Of a stretch of 42,412 bases of DNA, positions 31,486 through 41,113 are shown piece after piece. Numbering within the stretch: the stretch's first letter is position 1; every line of letters starts with the position of its first letter. Both the position numbers and the translations under genes were made by a program. Source of the DNA: a virus. The DNA lies in IMG/VR virus record IMGVR_UViG_3300025626_000045, positions 1 to 42,412 of that record; one strand, written 5' to 3'. The notes under the pieces were generated by a model that saw only the letters and a list, made by a program, of their open reading frames with translations, was not told where the DNA came from and did no database searches.

Positions 31486-32709
31486 ATGTATAACTTAAAA
31501 AAACAAGTTAAAGAAACTTTAAAATGGAAAAAGAACTCTTTATACTGTGCAGCTAAATTAGGAATTTTAGAATCTGAATATTTAAAACTTAAAAAAGAAA
31601 TACTTACAGAAAGAAAAGCAGATAAAAAAAAGAACAAGTTATTATCAAATATATCTAAAGATATAGATGTTACGGAGTCAATTGATCTTGATAAAGGAAC
31701 AGGTAAAATATCAGGTACATTTAATCATGAACCTAAAAGTGCAGAAGAAATAATAAAGTTATTAAAGATTAATACAGATATATGGAGATTGTCTCAATAC
31801 TGGAATAAACAAATGGGCAATCACTGGCGGGTTTCTGCTTTAATATCTCAAGTTAAAAATCCAGAGCAAACTCTATTTAAAGATTTACTAGAGAATTGGA
31901 ATCCTAAAGTATATAAAATACCTAAAGTAAACTTAAATACTATTAAATCAGATAATCCTGTGTGTGGTGTTATATCACTGCAAGATATTCATTTTGGTAA
32001 AGAAGGTAATGATACTATTGATAAGGACTTTGAGGATACAATTATATACTTAATGCAGAAGGCCATACCAGTTAATTATATAGAAAGAATGTATTTTGTT
32101 GTAGGGGGTGATTTAATTAACATGGATACGTTTAATGGAGCAACTACTGGTGGTACTCCTTTAGATAACTGTATGAGCGCTACAGAAGCTTATACGCAAG
32201 CTTTTGATGCCATGCATTGGGCAATCAATTACATTAAAGCTCTATGTAAAGAATTAGTAATTGTATATGTTCCTGGAAATCATGACAGATTATCATCATA
32301 TCACTTAGCTCATGCATTATCTAAGTCTATACAAAGTGATGAAATCATCTGGGATATCAAATATGAAGAGAGAAAAGTTCATGTTTGGCATGATAACTTT
32401 AATGCATTTGAGCATGGTGATAAACGAAGTAAGAATAATCCTTTAATATACGCTTCAGAATATCCAAAAGAATGGGGTTCTACTAAGAATAGAACATTGT
32501 TTAAAGGACATATACATACAGATAGAAAGGTAGAATATATGACCTCTAATGAAACAGCAGGTTTTATAGAGAAAACATTACCTAGTTTAGGTAAAGCAGA
32601 TTATTATCATTATAGCAACAAGTATGTATGTAATAGAAGGTCTGGTAAATTAGAACTTCAACACCCTACTATGGGTAATATATGTGAATTAACTTATCAA
32701 GCCTTGTAA
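31486..32709 (+). CDS. Calcineurin-like metallophosphoesterase
   Basis: The product is a predicted two-metal hydrolase of phosphoesters. Of its 407 residues, the first 60 or so are basic and helical. The catalytic domain spans about 155-350 with all standard motifs: D167-I-H169 (SLQDIHFG), G208-D209 (VVGGDLIN), G264-N-H-D267 (VPGNHDR), H310 (FEHGD) and G341-H342-x-H344 (FKGHIHT). The Mre11/SbcD-type DNA nucleases and DNA-end-processing phage enzymes share this set, but the substrate cannot be read. It forms its own block, bounded by terminators on both sides, between fibre genes and ring proteins, which is unusual for an enzyme. Confidence 0.9.
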   Translation: MYNLKKQVKETLKWKKNSLYCAAKLGILESEYLKLKKEILTERKADKKKNKLLSNISKDIDVTESIDLDKGTGKISGTFNHEPKSAEEIIKLLKINTDIWRLSQYWNKQMGNHWRVSALISQVKNPEQTLFKDLLENWNPKVYKIPKVNLNTIKSDNPVCGVISLQDIHFGKEGNDTIDKDFEDTIIYLMQKAIPVNYIERMYFVVGGDLINMDTFNGATTGGTPLDNCMSATEAYTQAFDAMHWAINYIKALCKELVIVYVPGNHDRLSSYHLAHALSKSIQSDEIIWDIKYEERKVHVWHDNFNAFEHGDKRSKNNPLIYASEYPKEWGSTKNRTLFKGHIHTDRKVEYMTSNETAGFIEKTLPSLGKADYYHYSNKYVCNRRSGKLELQHPTMGNICELTYQAL

Positions 32710-32711
32710 AG

Positions 32712-32746
32712 ACCTCACTTTTATTTCATTAAGTGGGGTTTTTTTT
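32712..32746 (+). terminator. Intrinsic terminator after phosphoesterase
   Basis: ACCTCACTT (32712-32720) pairs with AAGTGGGGT (32731-32739), with one G-T pair and a ten-base loop, followed by seven more T. It starts three bases after the stop. Confidence 0.92.
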
Positions 32747-32764
32747 GTAAATTATAAATGTAAC
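32740..32764 (+). promoter_or_regulatory. Candidate promoter overlapping the terminator T run
   Basis: The T run continues as TTTTGTAAATTATAAATG, similar to the TTTGTATATTAT element but with altered core (TAAATTAT). It ends a few bases before the ATG at 32768, so it may alternatively be a short leader. Evidence is position and likeness. Confidence 0.35.
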
Positions 32765-32767
32765 TGT

Positions 32768-33331
32768 ATGATAAATAATTTTAAGAAACCAAATCTAAAA
32801 GGCCCAAGATATAGGGCTAAAAGGCTTGGATTGTTAAATGCAAAAACAATTAAAGAATTTAAGGAAAAGAACCCTTTATATTCTGATATAGATAATAATA
32901 AATTAAAAAATATAATTAAAACATATAATGTTAGACTTTGGAAAGCTGTAATAGATAATAGAGATGGTGTTGAGTTGCCTGATTCTTTAGGGTATTTATT
33001 TATAGGAACATGCCCTTCATCAAAATTTAATACTAATTATTCTTTATCAAACCAATATGGTAAAGTTTTACAAAATAAAAATTGGGATACAGACGGTAAT
33101 TTAGGTAAAATATTCTACACAAATTACTCAACTAAGTATAGGTTTAAAAATAGAGAGCTATGGGGATTTATAGCATGTAGAGACTTTAAAAGATCAGTGG
33201 CTAAGAGTTACCCTATAAACTGGACTAAATATCTAGTAATGAAAAATAAATATAAAGTTGCTCACTTATATGATGAGAATCCTGAAGACACTAAGAAAAC
33301 ATTAGAAAATTATAATGAATTTGAAAAATAA
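32768..33331 (+). CDS. Conserved hypothetical phage protein
   Basis: The 187-residue product is basic and soluble. It begins MINNFKKPNLKGPRYRAKRL and contains ELPDSLGYLFIGTCPSSKF, KIFYTNYSTKYRFKNRELWG and FIACRDFKRSVAKSYPINW. Proteins with the 'GVELPE-LG-IFIGTC' and 'KIFYTNY--KY-FK----W-F-A-R-FKR-V' blocks are, to my memory, widespread in Bacteroidota phages without known function. Conserved Cys and aromatic positions suggest a fold rather than a fibrous protein. It is five bases upstream of the ring protein gene, so a role in collar or tail assembly is possible. Confidence 0.72.
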   Translation: MINNFKKPNLKGPRYRAKRLGLLNAKTIKEFKEKNPLYSDIDNNKLKNIIKTYNVRLWKAVIDNRDGVELPDSLGYLFIGTCPSSKFNTNYSLSNQYGKVLQNKNWDTDGNLGKIFYTNYSTKYRFKNRELWGFIACRDFKRSVAKSYPINWTKYLVMKNKYKVAHLYDENPEDTKKTLENYNEFEK

Positions 33332-33336
33332 AAAAC

Positions 33337-34011
33337 ATGGCAACAATAGCAGACGCAGTATCTAGAATTAGAGGCCAAGTAAAAGCAGGAGTTCAAGATG
33401 CTTTTGTTACTGATAGATATATTTATAGCTTGATAGAAAAGTATGCTCAGTTTCTAATGAGAAGGCAGGACTATGCAAATAAGTTATTAAAGTTTAACTC
33501 AGTGTGGAAAACATTACCTTATGTTGAATTAATTGATGTAGATAAAGTTGAAGCTCACTGTGCTGGTATACAAAGCGGTTGTACAATTAAACGTACAAAA
33601 CTAAGACTACCTTCAATGTTTGAAGGCTACTGGGGTCCACTAATTCGTACTATTAGTTCAATAGATGGATCACAAGAACTACAGGGAACTCAACCAGGTA
33701 CGTATACCTCATTAACAAAAAGCACTTCTTTTAGATATAACAAAACATTATATTTCTGGTGGTTAGATGGATATATTTATTGTCCAAATATTGCATGGGA
33801 CGCAATTAAAGTTGAAGGTGTATTTGATTCAGACATAACTAAATGGGATTGTGATACAGAAAATGATTGCACTCCTAGATATAATCAAGAAATTTATATA
33901 CCAGAAGCATTGTTTGCAGAAATAGAAAATCAAGTTATTGCTACTATGTCAGGCACATTACAGATACCATCTGAAGATTCAGACAATAAACGTAACATAG
34001 CAAGAACTTAA
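33337..34011 (+). CDS. Probable ring/adaptor protein of the collar (ring protein A)
   Basis: The 224-residue product has an N-terminal helical bundle (ATIADAVSRIRGQVKAGVQD then YIYSLIEKYAQFLMRRQD) and a beta-rich region (VWKTLPYVELIDVDKVEAHC, KSTSFRYNKTLYFWWLDGYI, YCPNI) before a final helix (IPEALFAEIENQVIATMSG). This helix-beta-helix layout is that of head-tail connector proteins of podoviruses and of the stacked rings described in crAss-like virions. The neighbour downstream is another ring-type protein and then the giant tail protein, the same order seen in crAss-like genomes. Confidence 0.72.
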   Translation: MATIADAVSRIRGQVKAGVQDAFVTDRYIYSLIEKYAQFLMRRQDYANKLLKFNSVWKTLPYVELIDVDKVEAHCAGIQSGCTIKRTKLRLPSMFEGYWGPLIRTISSIDGSQELQGTQPGTYTSLTKSTSFRYNKTLYFWWLDGYIYCPNIAWDAIKVEGVFDSDITKWDCDTENDCTPRYNQEIYIPEALFAEIENQVIATMSGTLQIPSEDSDNKRNIART

Positions 34012-34022
34012 AAATTATAACA

Positions 34023-34970
34023 ATGGGAGTATCACAAAAATATAGAACATTTAGCCAATTAATGGAAGACGTATCTATTGATTTTTCTACTTATGCGTTA
34101 GAAGGAATGATAGAACCTGCTCAATTGATTAAAGTTGCACAAAGAGTAAACTATGATTTAGGGTTACGTATTCATAGAACTAAGGAAGTAGTTATAGATA
34201 TAGAGCATGGTAGAGGTCAGATGCCTATGGATTTTCAATATTTAAATTATGCATTTAGATGCGGTGAATATAAGATTAATAGTTCTATGCCGTCAGGTAC
34301 ACATATAGAAACATTTAATGATGTACCATATGTTCCAGCACCCGGAGATACAGCACCATGTGAAGATGGAGTAGCATGTAAGAGCGTATGTGTTGTTAAA
34401 ACATGTGATGATAAAAATGAATATCAATTAGTTCAAAGGATTGGTCCTAGTCAATTTAGAACTTTTACAAGCTGGACTGAATTAAGAATAAAAGATGTAA
34501 ATGATAAAGTGTGTTATTGTCCCAGCTTAGGTGCTCAAGCATTAGATATAGCTGAGATTAAAGATAATTTTTTGGTGACTACATTTAGAACAGGTAAAGT
34601 TTATTTGAGTTATCAGGGTGCTATGGAAAATGCTCAAGGTGACTTATTAGTTTTAGATCAACCATATTGCAATGAATATTATGAATATGCAATAAAGCAA
34701 AGGATACTAGAAAATATGATCTGGAATGGAGAAAATGTATCTCAGCAACTACAGCTAGTAGAATCTAGATTAAGAGGAGCAAGAAATAATGCTTTAGGTT
34801 TTGTTAATACACCTAACTTCCAAGAAATGAGAAAAGTTTGGAATATGAATAGAAGAGCTCAGTATCATAATTACTATAATATGTTTTTAAGTTATGCTCC
34901 TGCAAATCCTAGATTAGCTACAGCACCAACTTTATCATCAAGTTCATCAGCATCATGCCCAACTTGTTAA
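34023..34970 (+). CDS. Probable ring/tail-tube-like protein of the collar (ring protein B)
   Basis: The 315-residue product has an N-terminal helix (MEDVSIDFSTYALEGMIEPA), a conserved KVAQRVNYDLGLRIHRTKEV segment, beta strands (KEVVIDIEHGRGQMPMDFQY), and late segments VYLSYQGAMENAQGDLLVLD and YYEYAIKQRILENMIWNGEN. The alternation resembles the tube-like ring proteins of crAss-like phages and the P22/T7 tail-tubular family. The last 25 residues are Ala/Ser/Cys-rich and disordered. It begins 11 bases after ring protein A and is followed by the giant tail protein after 14 bases. Confidence 0.72.
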   Translation: MGVSQKYRTFSQLMEDVSIDFSTYALEGMIEPAQLIKVAQRVNYDLGLRIHRTKEVVIDIEHGRGQMPMDFQYLNYAFRCGEYKINSSMPSGTHIETFNDVPYVPAPGDTAPCEDGVACKSVCVVKTCDDKNEYQLVQRIGPSQFRTFTSWTELRIKDVNDKVCYCPSLGAQALDIAEIKDNFLVTTFRTGKVYLSYQGAMENAQGDLLVLDQPYCNEYYEYAIKQRILENMIWNGENVSQQLQLVESRLRGARNNALGFVNTPNFQEMRKVWNMNRRAQYHNYYNMFLSYAPANPRLATAPTLSSSSSASCPTC

Positions 34971-34984
34971 AGAGATAATATACC

Positions 34985-37900
34985 ATGGCTAAAAGTAGAT
35001 CTTCTAAAAATACACAACCACAAGGATCATCTTCAGTAAACACAAATGGTTTTACTAAAGGTATGAATAAAGATGTTGCACCTTCATTTGAAGGGCCTCA
35101 ATCTTGGTGGCATGCTCGTAATGCAGCAAATAACTCAGAAGATGGTGATCTAGGTATGATAGGTAATGAACCATCTAACTTGCAGTGTGGTGTTATTCCA
35201 TATACTGTAATTGGAGCTATACATAGATATGCTGATGAATGGATAATATATTCTACAGATGATATTAATTCTGAGATAGGAAGGTTTGATGATAGTCAAT
35301 GTAAGTATGAAACTATTGTAAATGATAAGTGCTTAAACTTTAATAGAAAGTTTTTAATAACCGGAGCAGCAAAAGAAAACTTTGATTGTACATGGCAGGT
35401 ATACTGGGATGATGCTAATAATCCATCTCGTACTTTAAATATTGATAATGTACCATGGAATCAATTTCAAGTATCTGGTCCTGAAATTAATGGCTCTGAT
35501 TGTGTAGAATATGAAGATGTAGTACCAAGAAGTTTAAACTGTGAAAAGATTAGACTTGCCCCATTGGTAGATACACCATGTATTGTACTATCTAAATCAG
35601 TTGACTCAGGTATAATTGCTAATGGAGCTTATCAAGCTTTTATAGCATATGTAGAAAATGAACAAAAAGTTACTGATTACATAGGTGTTTCAAATATACA
35701 AACCATATGGAGTCATCTTGGTACAAGTGGATCTTTAGATATTGAAGTTAGTAATTTAGATAAGGAATATGAATACTATGAACTTGTAATATTAAGAAGA
35801 AACCAAGGTCAAACTTCAGCTAAGAAGATAGGTATATACAGCGTTCAACAAAAAAATATAAACATTGATTTTATAGATGAGTCTTTAATTTCTGTTAATC
35901 TAGTAGAAATACCATTACGTAGTCCTGCTTATGAAAAGTCTGAATCAATGTTTGTTGTTAATGACTGGCTAATACGTCAAGGTCCTGTTGAGCAATTTGA
36001 TTTTAATTATCAACCAATAGCAAATGAAATAAAAGTAAACTGGGTAACTAATTCTTTAAGCTCAACTTATTACTATAAAGGAGGTAATAAATTTAACTTT
36101 TTACGTGATGAGCAATATGCATTCTTTATAAGGTGGATATACAATACAGGTGAAAGGTCTTCTTCTTATCATATTCCAGGTAGAGCACCGGAACAGTTTA
36201 CTACACCTCTAGGAGAAGAATATAGTGAAGACGAAATAATATATGGTGATAATGTATTAAGCCCAAATGGTGATCCGTTATTTAAAGTATATAACACAGC
36301 TTCAGTAGAAAATTTGCTTGGAAATACTGTACTTCCTGATGATAGTTTATTAACATCATCTGGTAAAATGGGTTATTGGGAATCAACAGAAAGATATCCA
36401 AATGAACCTGATATATGGGGTGACCTATGCGGAAAACCAATTAGACATCACAAAATGCCTTCTGAAGAGACAGGACCAACTCTTCATTTATCAAATACAG
36501 GCGGTGATAATATAAACATATTAGGTGTTCAATTTAAAAACATTGGCAGACCTAAGTTTAACGATGGAACTTATATACCTAACGTTGTAGGATATGAGAT
36601 ACTTAGAGGTTCTAGATTAGGTGCAAAGTCAATATTAGGAAAGGGTATATTTAGAAATATGCGTGAGTATACTATTCCTAATGGTGAGAATTTAATTGGT
36701 GGAAATGTACAAGGTTTATATCCTAATTATCCGTATAATGATTTAAGAGCTGATGTATATTTTCATGATGGTAATGCTAATTCAATTCATAGAACTGAGG
36801 GTTGTGATACTTATTCACAATCAATAACAAACTTTAAACCTTTAACAGGATATTCTAAAAGTGTATTTAGTTTTTCATCTCCTGATTTAATGTTTACTAA
36901 ACCATTTCTGAATGCTTATGAAACAAGGATTTATGGAGAAGTAAGCGGTAATTCTAGTGGTTACTTTAAAGCATCAGAAGATCATCCTCAATTTAAATTA
37001 CTAAGAAATGGAGCTGCAATAGTATCTTCTATTATTGGTGTTGGTTATGCTATGCATAAAGTATTAGGAACAAGAAGCAGAACTATAGAAGGTGCTAGAG
37101 GTAATTATCAAGCAAATGATTTTATTATAACTTTTGGTAGCGGTTTTTCGACAGGTGCTGGTTTAAACACTGCAGCAAATGCAGCTGGTGCGGGAGCTGC
37201 TATTACTGCACAGACAGCAGCTCAAATTATATTAGACGAATTACTTGATGATTTTATTGGTTTAGCTGATCTTTATGTAGGTGGTACAGGAACACAGGCA
37301 AAAGATATTATTACTGCTACAACTCAAACAGCACTGGGTGTTCTACCTGGTGTATTAGGAGGTACAACAACTATTACACAATCTAATGATTCATCAGAGT
37401 CATCATTACCATCGATTGTAAGACTATTTGTTGGTAGTGTATTGGCTAAAACTAATATTGCAATAGGTGGAGATGAGATATTAGAATTAATTTATAACTT
37501 AGTTAATAAATCTGATTTTGTATTTAAGTATAATTCTTATGGATTTTTTAATTCATTTGATAAAAATAACACGGGATTATTTAGAATTAAAAATACAGAT
37601 TCAAATTACTTAGGTCAATCATTTCAGTCATTTGATAGCGGAAAATATAAAATCAATAATTTATTTAGACCATCTACTGTTGCTGTTTCTTTAAATAAAG
37701 ATATTGCTGATCCATCTATAATTGATACATCAAGATTTACAATTGGTGGAGATGTTAATACAAATGGTATAACAGATGATTATGGTGATGATCTTTTAAC
37801 TGACCCATCAACTAAACAAAAAAGAACTATATCAGCTTATTATGGCGCTCTTAAATTTAATTTTGATAACCAATATGGTCAGCTATCTGGTATAAAGCAA

Positions 37901-40900
37901 GTTCAAATGAGAGGTTGTGTTCAGCTTTTAGATGATACGAAACCTGATGAATATTTATATACTAGTGATCCAATATTTTCTGGTGATACTTTTGTATCTA
38001 GATATACTGAAAAAGTTATAATGCCAATATTTGCACAATATTTATTAGGACAACCTGATGAGTTTACTTATGATTACTCTCAACATGTTAATATACCTTA
38101 TCCTAGATTTTGGCTAAACTCTCAAAAATTTGATATGAGTGTTTTGGCTAGTGAAATTTCAACTTTAACTTTTGCAGTTTCTAGTGAATTAGATGCTAAG
38201 TTTCCTAGTGATTTATTTTATTTAGATAGAGGGGAAAATAGTTGCGGTTCAGGTTTAGGTGCAATCTTTGGTACTAATGGTGATCCTAACCCTAAGTTTT
38301 CTATGAGATACGCATATATGTATTCTCATGTTAATGGTATATTAGACTTTTTTGTTGAGTCTGATATAAATTTAGATCAGAGAGATTGGGAAGATGAACC
38401 CAAAAAGAAAATATATAGTATATATGACAATAATGATATAGATGAACTTTTCCATGCTAAGATAGAAAAGGATGATAACTTTTATAAGTACGATGAGTCA
38501 TTAAGTACAAGCAAGTTTCCTACACAACTATCTTCATTTGGTGAAATACAACCTTTAGACTATGACCCTTACACGGCAGAGTCTTGTTTTGTAAATTACC
38601 CTAAGAGACTAATATACTCTTTACAAGCTCAAGAGGAATCTAAAAGAGACTATTGGAGAGTGTTTTTAAATTTTAATTACAGAGATTTTAAAAATGAGGT
38701 TAGTGTTATTAAGCCAATTAATAAAAGTGGTGCTATAATATTCTTTCCTTATCTATCACCTCAAATGTTTCAAGGACTTGATACATTAAAAACACAATTA
38801 GATACTAAGCTAACAATTGGTGATGGTGGTTTATTTAGCCAACCATTTCAAAATATAGCTAATGCAGATATATCAAATGAATATGGTTCATGTGAAAGTC
38901 TAAGGGGTGTTATAAATACTCCATTAGGATTATTCTTTATATCACAACAACAAGGAAAAATATTTCAATATGCTGGTCAAGGTTTAAATCCGATATCTAA
39001 TAATGGAATGAAATGGTGGTTTGCAAAATACTTACCATCAAAGTTTGTTAAACAATTTCCAGATGCTGAGCATTCTGTTTGGTCAGATAACCCAGTAAAT
39101 GGTGTTGGCTGTCATGTTATATATGATTCAGTAGATGATATTGTATACTTCATGAAGAAAGATTATATATTAAAATCTGAATATATTGCTAATGCAATAT
39201 TTACAGACAGTTTAAGTAAACCTGTATCTATTAAATTATTAAATGTATATACTCCTGTTGACATTGGTGATCCTTTATATTTTGATGATTGCTCATGGAC
39301 TGTAAGTTATGATCCTAAATCAAAAGCTTGGATTTCTTTTCATGATTGGCATCCTGGTTTAGCTTTACCAAGCATTAATCATTTCTTTACAACTAATAGT
39401 TATACTGATTTAGATGCTCCTTATTGTCCTACTGGTTATACTTATAATTCTACAAATGGTTTATGTGAGTTAAACGTTAACGAAACAAGTTTATCAGAAG
39501 TAACAATAGATGATATTGCAGCTACAGTTACGGGAGGACCAGATGCGTGTTTAATTGATATTGTAGTGGCAATGGATACTTCTTTTTCTACGGGATCTGG
39601 TCCAGGTTCTGCTAGGGAAGCACAGCAGACTTGGTTAACTAGTTTTTTAAATGATTCTAATATAGTAAATTTAATGGCTGCTGATCAGTTACAAATTGGA
39701 TTTGTATCTTGGGGTATTACAAGTGTAACATTTAATATGGATCCAGGTGCAGTTACAATGAGTAATACTGTAACAGAATCAGAAGTTAAAGATTTTTATG
39801 ATGATAATTGGCTTAATAGTTCTGATACTGATATAGCATTAGGATTACAGGTTGGTAATACAGTAATTTCTGATGGTGCTAATTCTACATTGGGTGACAG
39901 AACAAGTAGTCCTTATTACAAGTCTATAATAATACTTGTTACTGATACTATAACAGCACCAGCTACAAATGTTGGTATACCATATACTTCAGTTGGTGAT
40001 GGTACTGGCCCAAGTTATCAAGTTGTATATGCAATGTTTTGTGGTGCAACTAGTGTTGATCCACCTAATGCTAACATATTAGATTACATATCTAGATCTT
40101 CAGGACCAGTAAATGTTGATCCTTATCAATTTGGAATTAACGCATCTTTTCCTCCAACATTTGGATTAGCTGCAGATGCAATTTCTAATAGTGTATGCAA
40201 TGACGTGTATTCATGCAGCTGTCCAACAGGCTATACTTTAGTTTATCCTGATTTAATTAATTCAACATATACGTTATCTTCAGGTACTTGTGATGACATT
40301 AATCCACCAATATGCAGAAGAGTTACTTGCGAATGTCCTACTTCTACAGTACCTAATATTCCAGTTGTAGAATCAGGTATATGCCCTGACACTGCACCTT
40401 TAATATTTCAAATAGGTAACCCAGACTTTGTACAACCGGATCCACGTAGGTGTAGCTATTCTGTTTATATTAGTACCCCTGCTAACTTTACATACGGTGG
40501 TATATGGAGGCATAATGTAAGATGTGACTCATTTGCAAATTATTACGGTAATGATTATCCTTGGGAAATAGATTTAATTTCAAATACAGGACAATCAGTA
40601 AATACAATAAGAAGCTTTGAATATCAACTTGAGACTTATGTATATAAAGGAGATCCTCAATATAATATGTGTGGTGGAGATAAATGGGAAGATTTAGATT
40701 TTAACTTTGATGAATCTATCATATATAACAATGATCAGGTATCAGGTTTATTATTACTTAATAAGCAACCTGCAAATGAACCTTGGAAAAACTTAAATTA
40801 TCCAATTATTAATTTTAATAATATTGATATACTAGTTTCTAAAGTTGAACATAAATTTAGATTTAATCAGTTTTGGGATATAACAAACGATAGAGGTGAA

Positions 40901-41113
40901 TTTACTAATGCAGAGCAGCCTATATTTAATACTCAATCTAATGGTTACATAAGACCTTTAAATGAAATAAATCTTAACTATCAAAAGAATGCTACTCAAC
41001 GTAAGAAGTTTAGACATTATTCTAATAACTTAATTTTACGTAGAAATGTATCAGGATCTAGAAAGATGTTATTAAGATTGAATAATACTAAACTTTTACT
41101 ATCACAGAGATAA
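34985..41113 (+). CDS. Giant tail muzzle/stabilisation protein with inserted vWA module
   Basis: At 2042 residues this is the largest gene. The N-terminus (GFTKGMNKDVAPSFEGPQSW then HARNAANNSEDGDLGMIGNE) and long beta-propeller-like body match what I know of the crAss-like stabilisation or muzzle protein (related to P22 gp10). An Ala/Gly-rich stretch near 676-800 (GAAIVSSIIGVGYAMHKVLG; AANAAGAGAAITAQTAAQII) might contact membrane. Between NHFFTTN (ends residue 1471) and GGIWRHNVRCDSFANYYG (from 1838) sits a 366-residue insertion: CPTGYT at 1481, a vWA domain with the metal motif D1531-T-S1533-F-S1535 (AMDTSFS), and a second CPTGYT at 1746. The protein would close the tail opening and contact the cell. 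The next gene is coupled by TAATG. Confidence 0.85.
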   Translation: MAKSRSSKNTQPQGSSSVNTNGFTKGMNKDVAPSFEGPQSWWHARNAANNSEDGDLGMIGNEPSNLQCGVIPYTVIGAIHRYADEWIIYSTDDINSEIGRFDDSQCKYETIVNDKCLNFNRKFLITGAAKENFDCTWQVYWDDANNPSRTLNIDNVPWNQFQVSGPEINGSDCVEYEDVVPRSLNCEKIRLAPLVDTPCIVLSKSVDSGIIANGAYQAFIAYVENEQKVTDYIGVSNIQTIWSHLGTSGSLDIEVSNLDKEYEYYELVILRRNQGQTSAKKIGIYSVQQKNINIDFIDESLISVNLVEIPLRSPAYEKSESMFVVNDWLIRQGPVEQFDFNYQPIANEIKVNWVTNSLSSTYYYKGGNKFNFLRDEQYAFFIRWIYNTGERSSSYHIPGRAPEQFTTPLGEEYSEDEIIYGDNVLSPNGDPLFKVYNTASVENLLGNTVLPDDSLLTSSGKMGYWESTERYPNEPDIWGDLCGKPIRHHKMPSEETGPTLHLSNTGGDNINILGVQFKNIGRPKFNDGTYIPNVVGYEILRGSRLGAKSILGKGIFRNMREYTIPNGENLIGGNVQGLYPNYPYNDLRADVYFHDGNANSIHRTEGCDTYSQSITNFKPLTGYSKSVFSFSSPDLMFTKPFLNAYETRIYGEVSGNSSGYFKASEDHPQFKLLRNGAAIVSSIIGVGYAMHKVLGTRSRTIEGARGNYQANDFIITFGSGFSTGAGLNTAANAAGAGAAITAQTAAQIILDELLDDFIGLADLYVGGTGTQAKDIITATTQTALGVLPGVLGGTTTITQSNDSSESSLPSIVRLFVGSVLAKTNIAIGGDEILELIYNLVNKSDFVFKYNSYGFFNSFDKNNTGLFRIKNTDSNYLGQSFQSFDSGKYKINNLFRPSTVAVSLNKDIADPSIIDTSRFTIGGDVNTNGITDDYGDDLLTDPSTKQKRTISAYYGALKFNFDNQYGQLSGIKQVQMRGCVQLLDDTKPDEYLYTSDPIFSGDTFVSRYTEKVIMPIFAQYLLGQPDEFTYDYSQHVNIPYPRFWLNSQKFDMSVLASEISTLTFAVSSELDAKFPSDLFYLDRGENSCGSGLGAIFGTNGDPNPKFSMRYAYMYSHVNGILDFFVESDINLDQRDWEDEPKKKIYSIYDNNDIDELFHAKIEKDDNFYKYDESLSTSKFPTQLSSFGEIQPLDYDPYTAESCFVNYPKRLIYSLQAQEESKRDYWRVFLNFNYRDFKNEVSVIKPINKSGAIIFFPYLSPQMFQGLDTLKTQLDTKLTIGDGGLFSQPFQNIANADISNEYGSCESLRGVINTPLGLFFISQQQGKIFQYAGQGLNPISNNGMKWWFAKYLPSKFVKQFPDAEHSVWSDNPVNGVGCHVIYDSVDDIVYFMKKDYILKSEYIANAIFTDSLSKPVSIKLLNVYTPVDIGDPLYFDDCSWTVSYDPKSKAWISFHDWHPGLALPSINHFFTTNSYTDLDAPYCPTGYTYNSTNGLCELNVNETSLSEVTIDDIAATVTGGPDACLIDIVVAMDTSFSTGSGPGSAREAQQTWLTSFLNDSNIVNLMAADQLQIGFVSWGITSVTFNMDPGAVTMSNTVTESEVKDFYDDNWLNSSDTDIALGLQVGNTVISDGANSTLGDRTSSPYYKSIIILVTDTITAPATNVGIPYTSVGDGTGPSYQVVYAMFCGATSVDPPNANILDYISRSSGPVNVDPYQFGINASFPPTFGLAADAISNSVCNDVYSCSCPTGYTLVYPDLINSTYTLSSGTCDDINPPICRRVTCECPTSTVPNIPVVESGICPDTAPLIFQIGNPDFVQPDPRRCSYSVYISTPANFTYGGIWRHNVRCDSFANYYGNDYPWEIDLISNTGQSVNTIRSFEYQLETYVYKGDPQYNMCGGDKWEDLDFNFDESIIYNNDQVSGLLLLNKQPANEPWKNLNYPIINFNNIDILVSKVEHKFRFNQFWDITNDRGEFTNAEQPIFNTQSNGYIRPLNEINLNYQKNATQRKKFRHYSNNLILRRNVSGSRKMLLRLNNTKLLLSQR

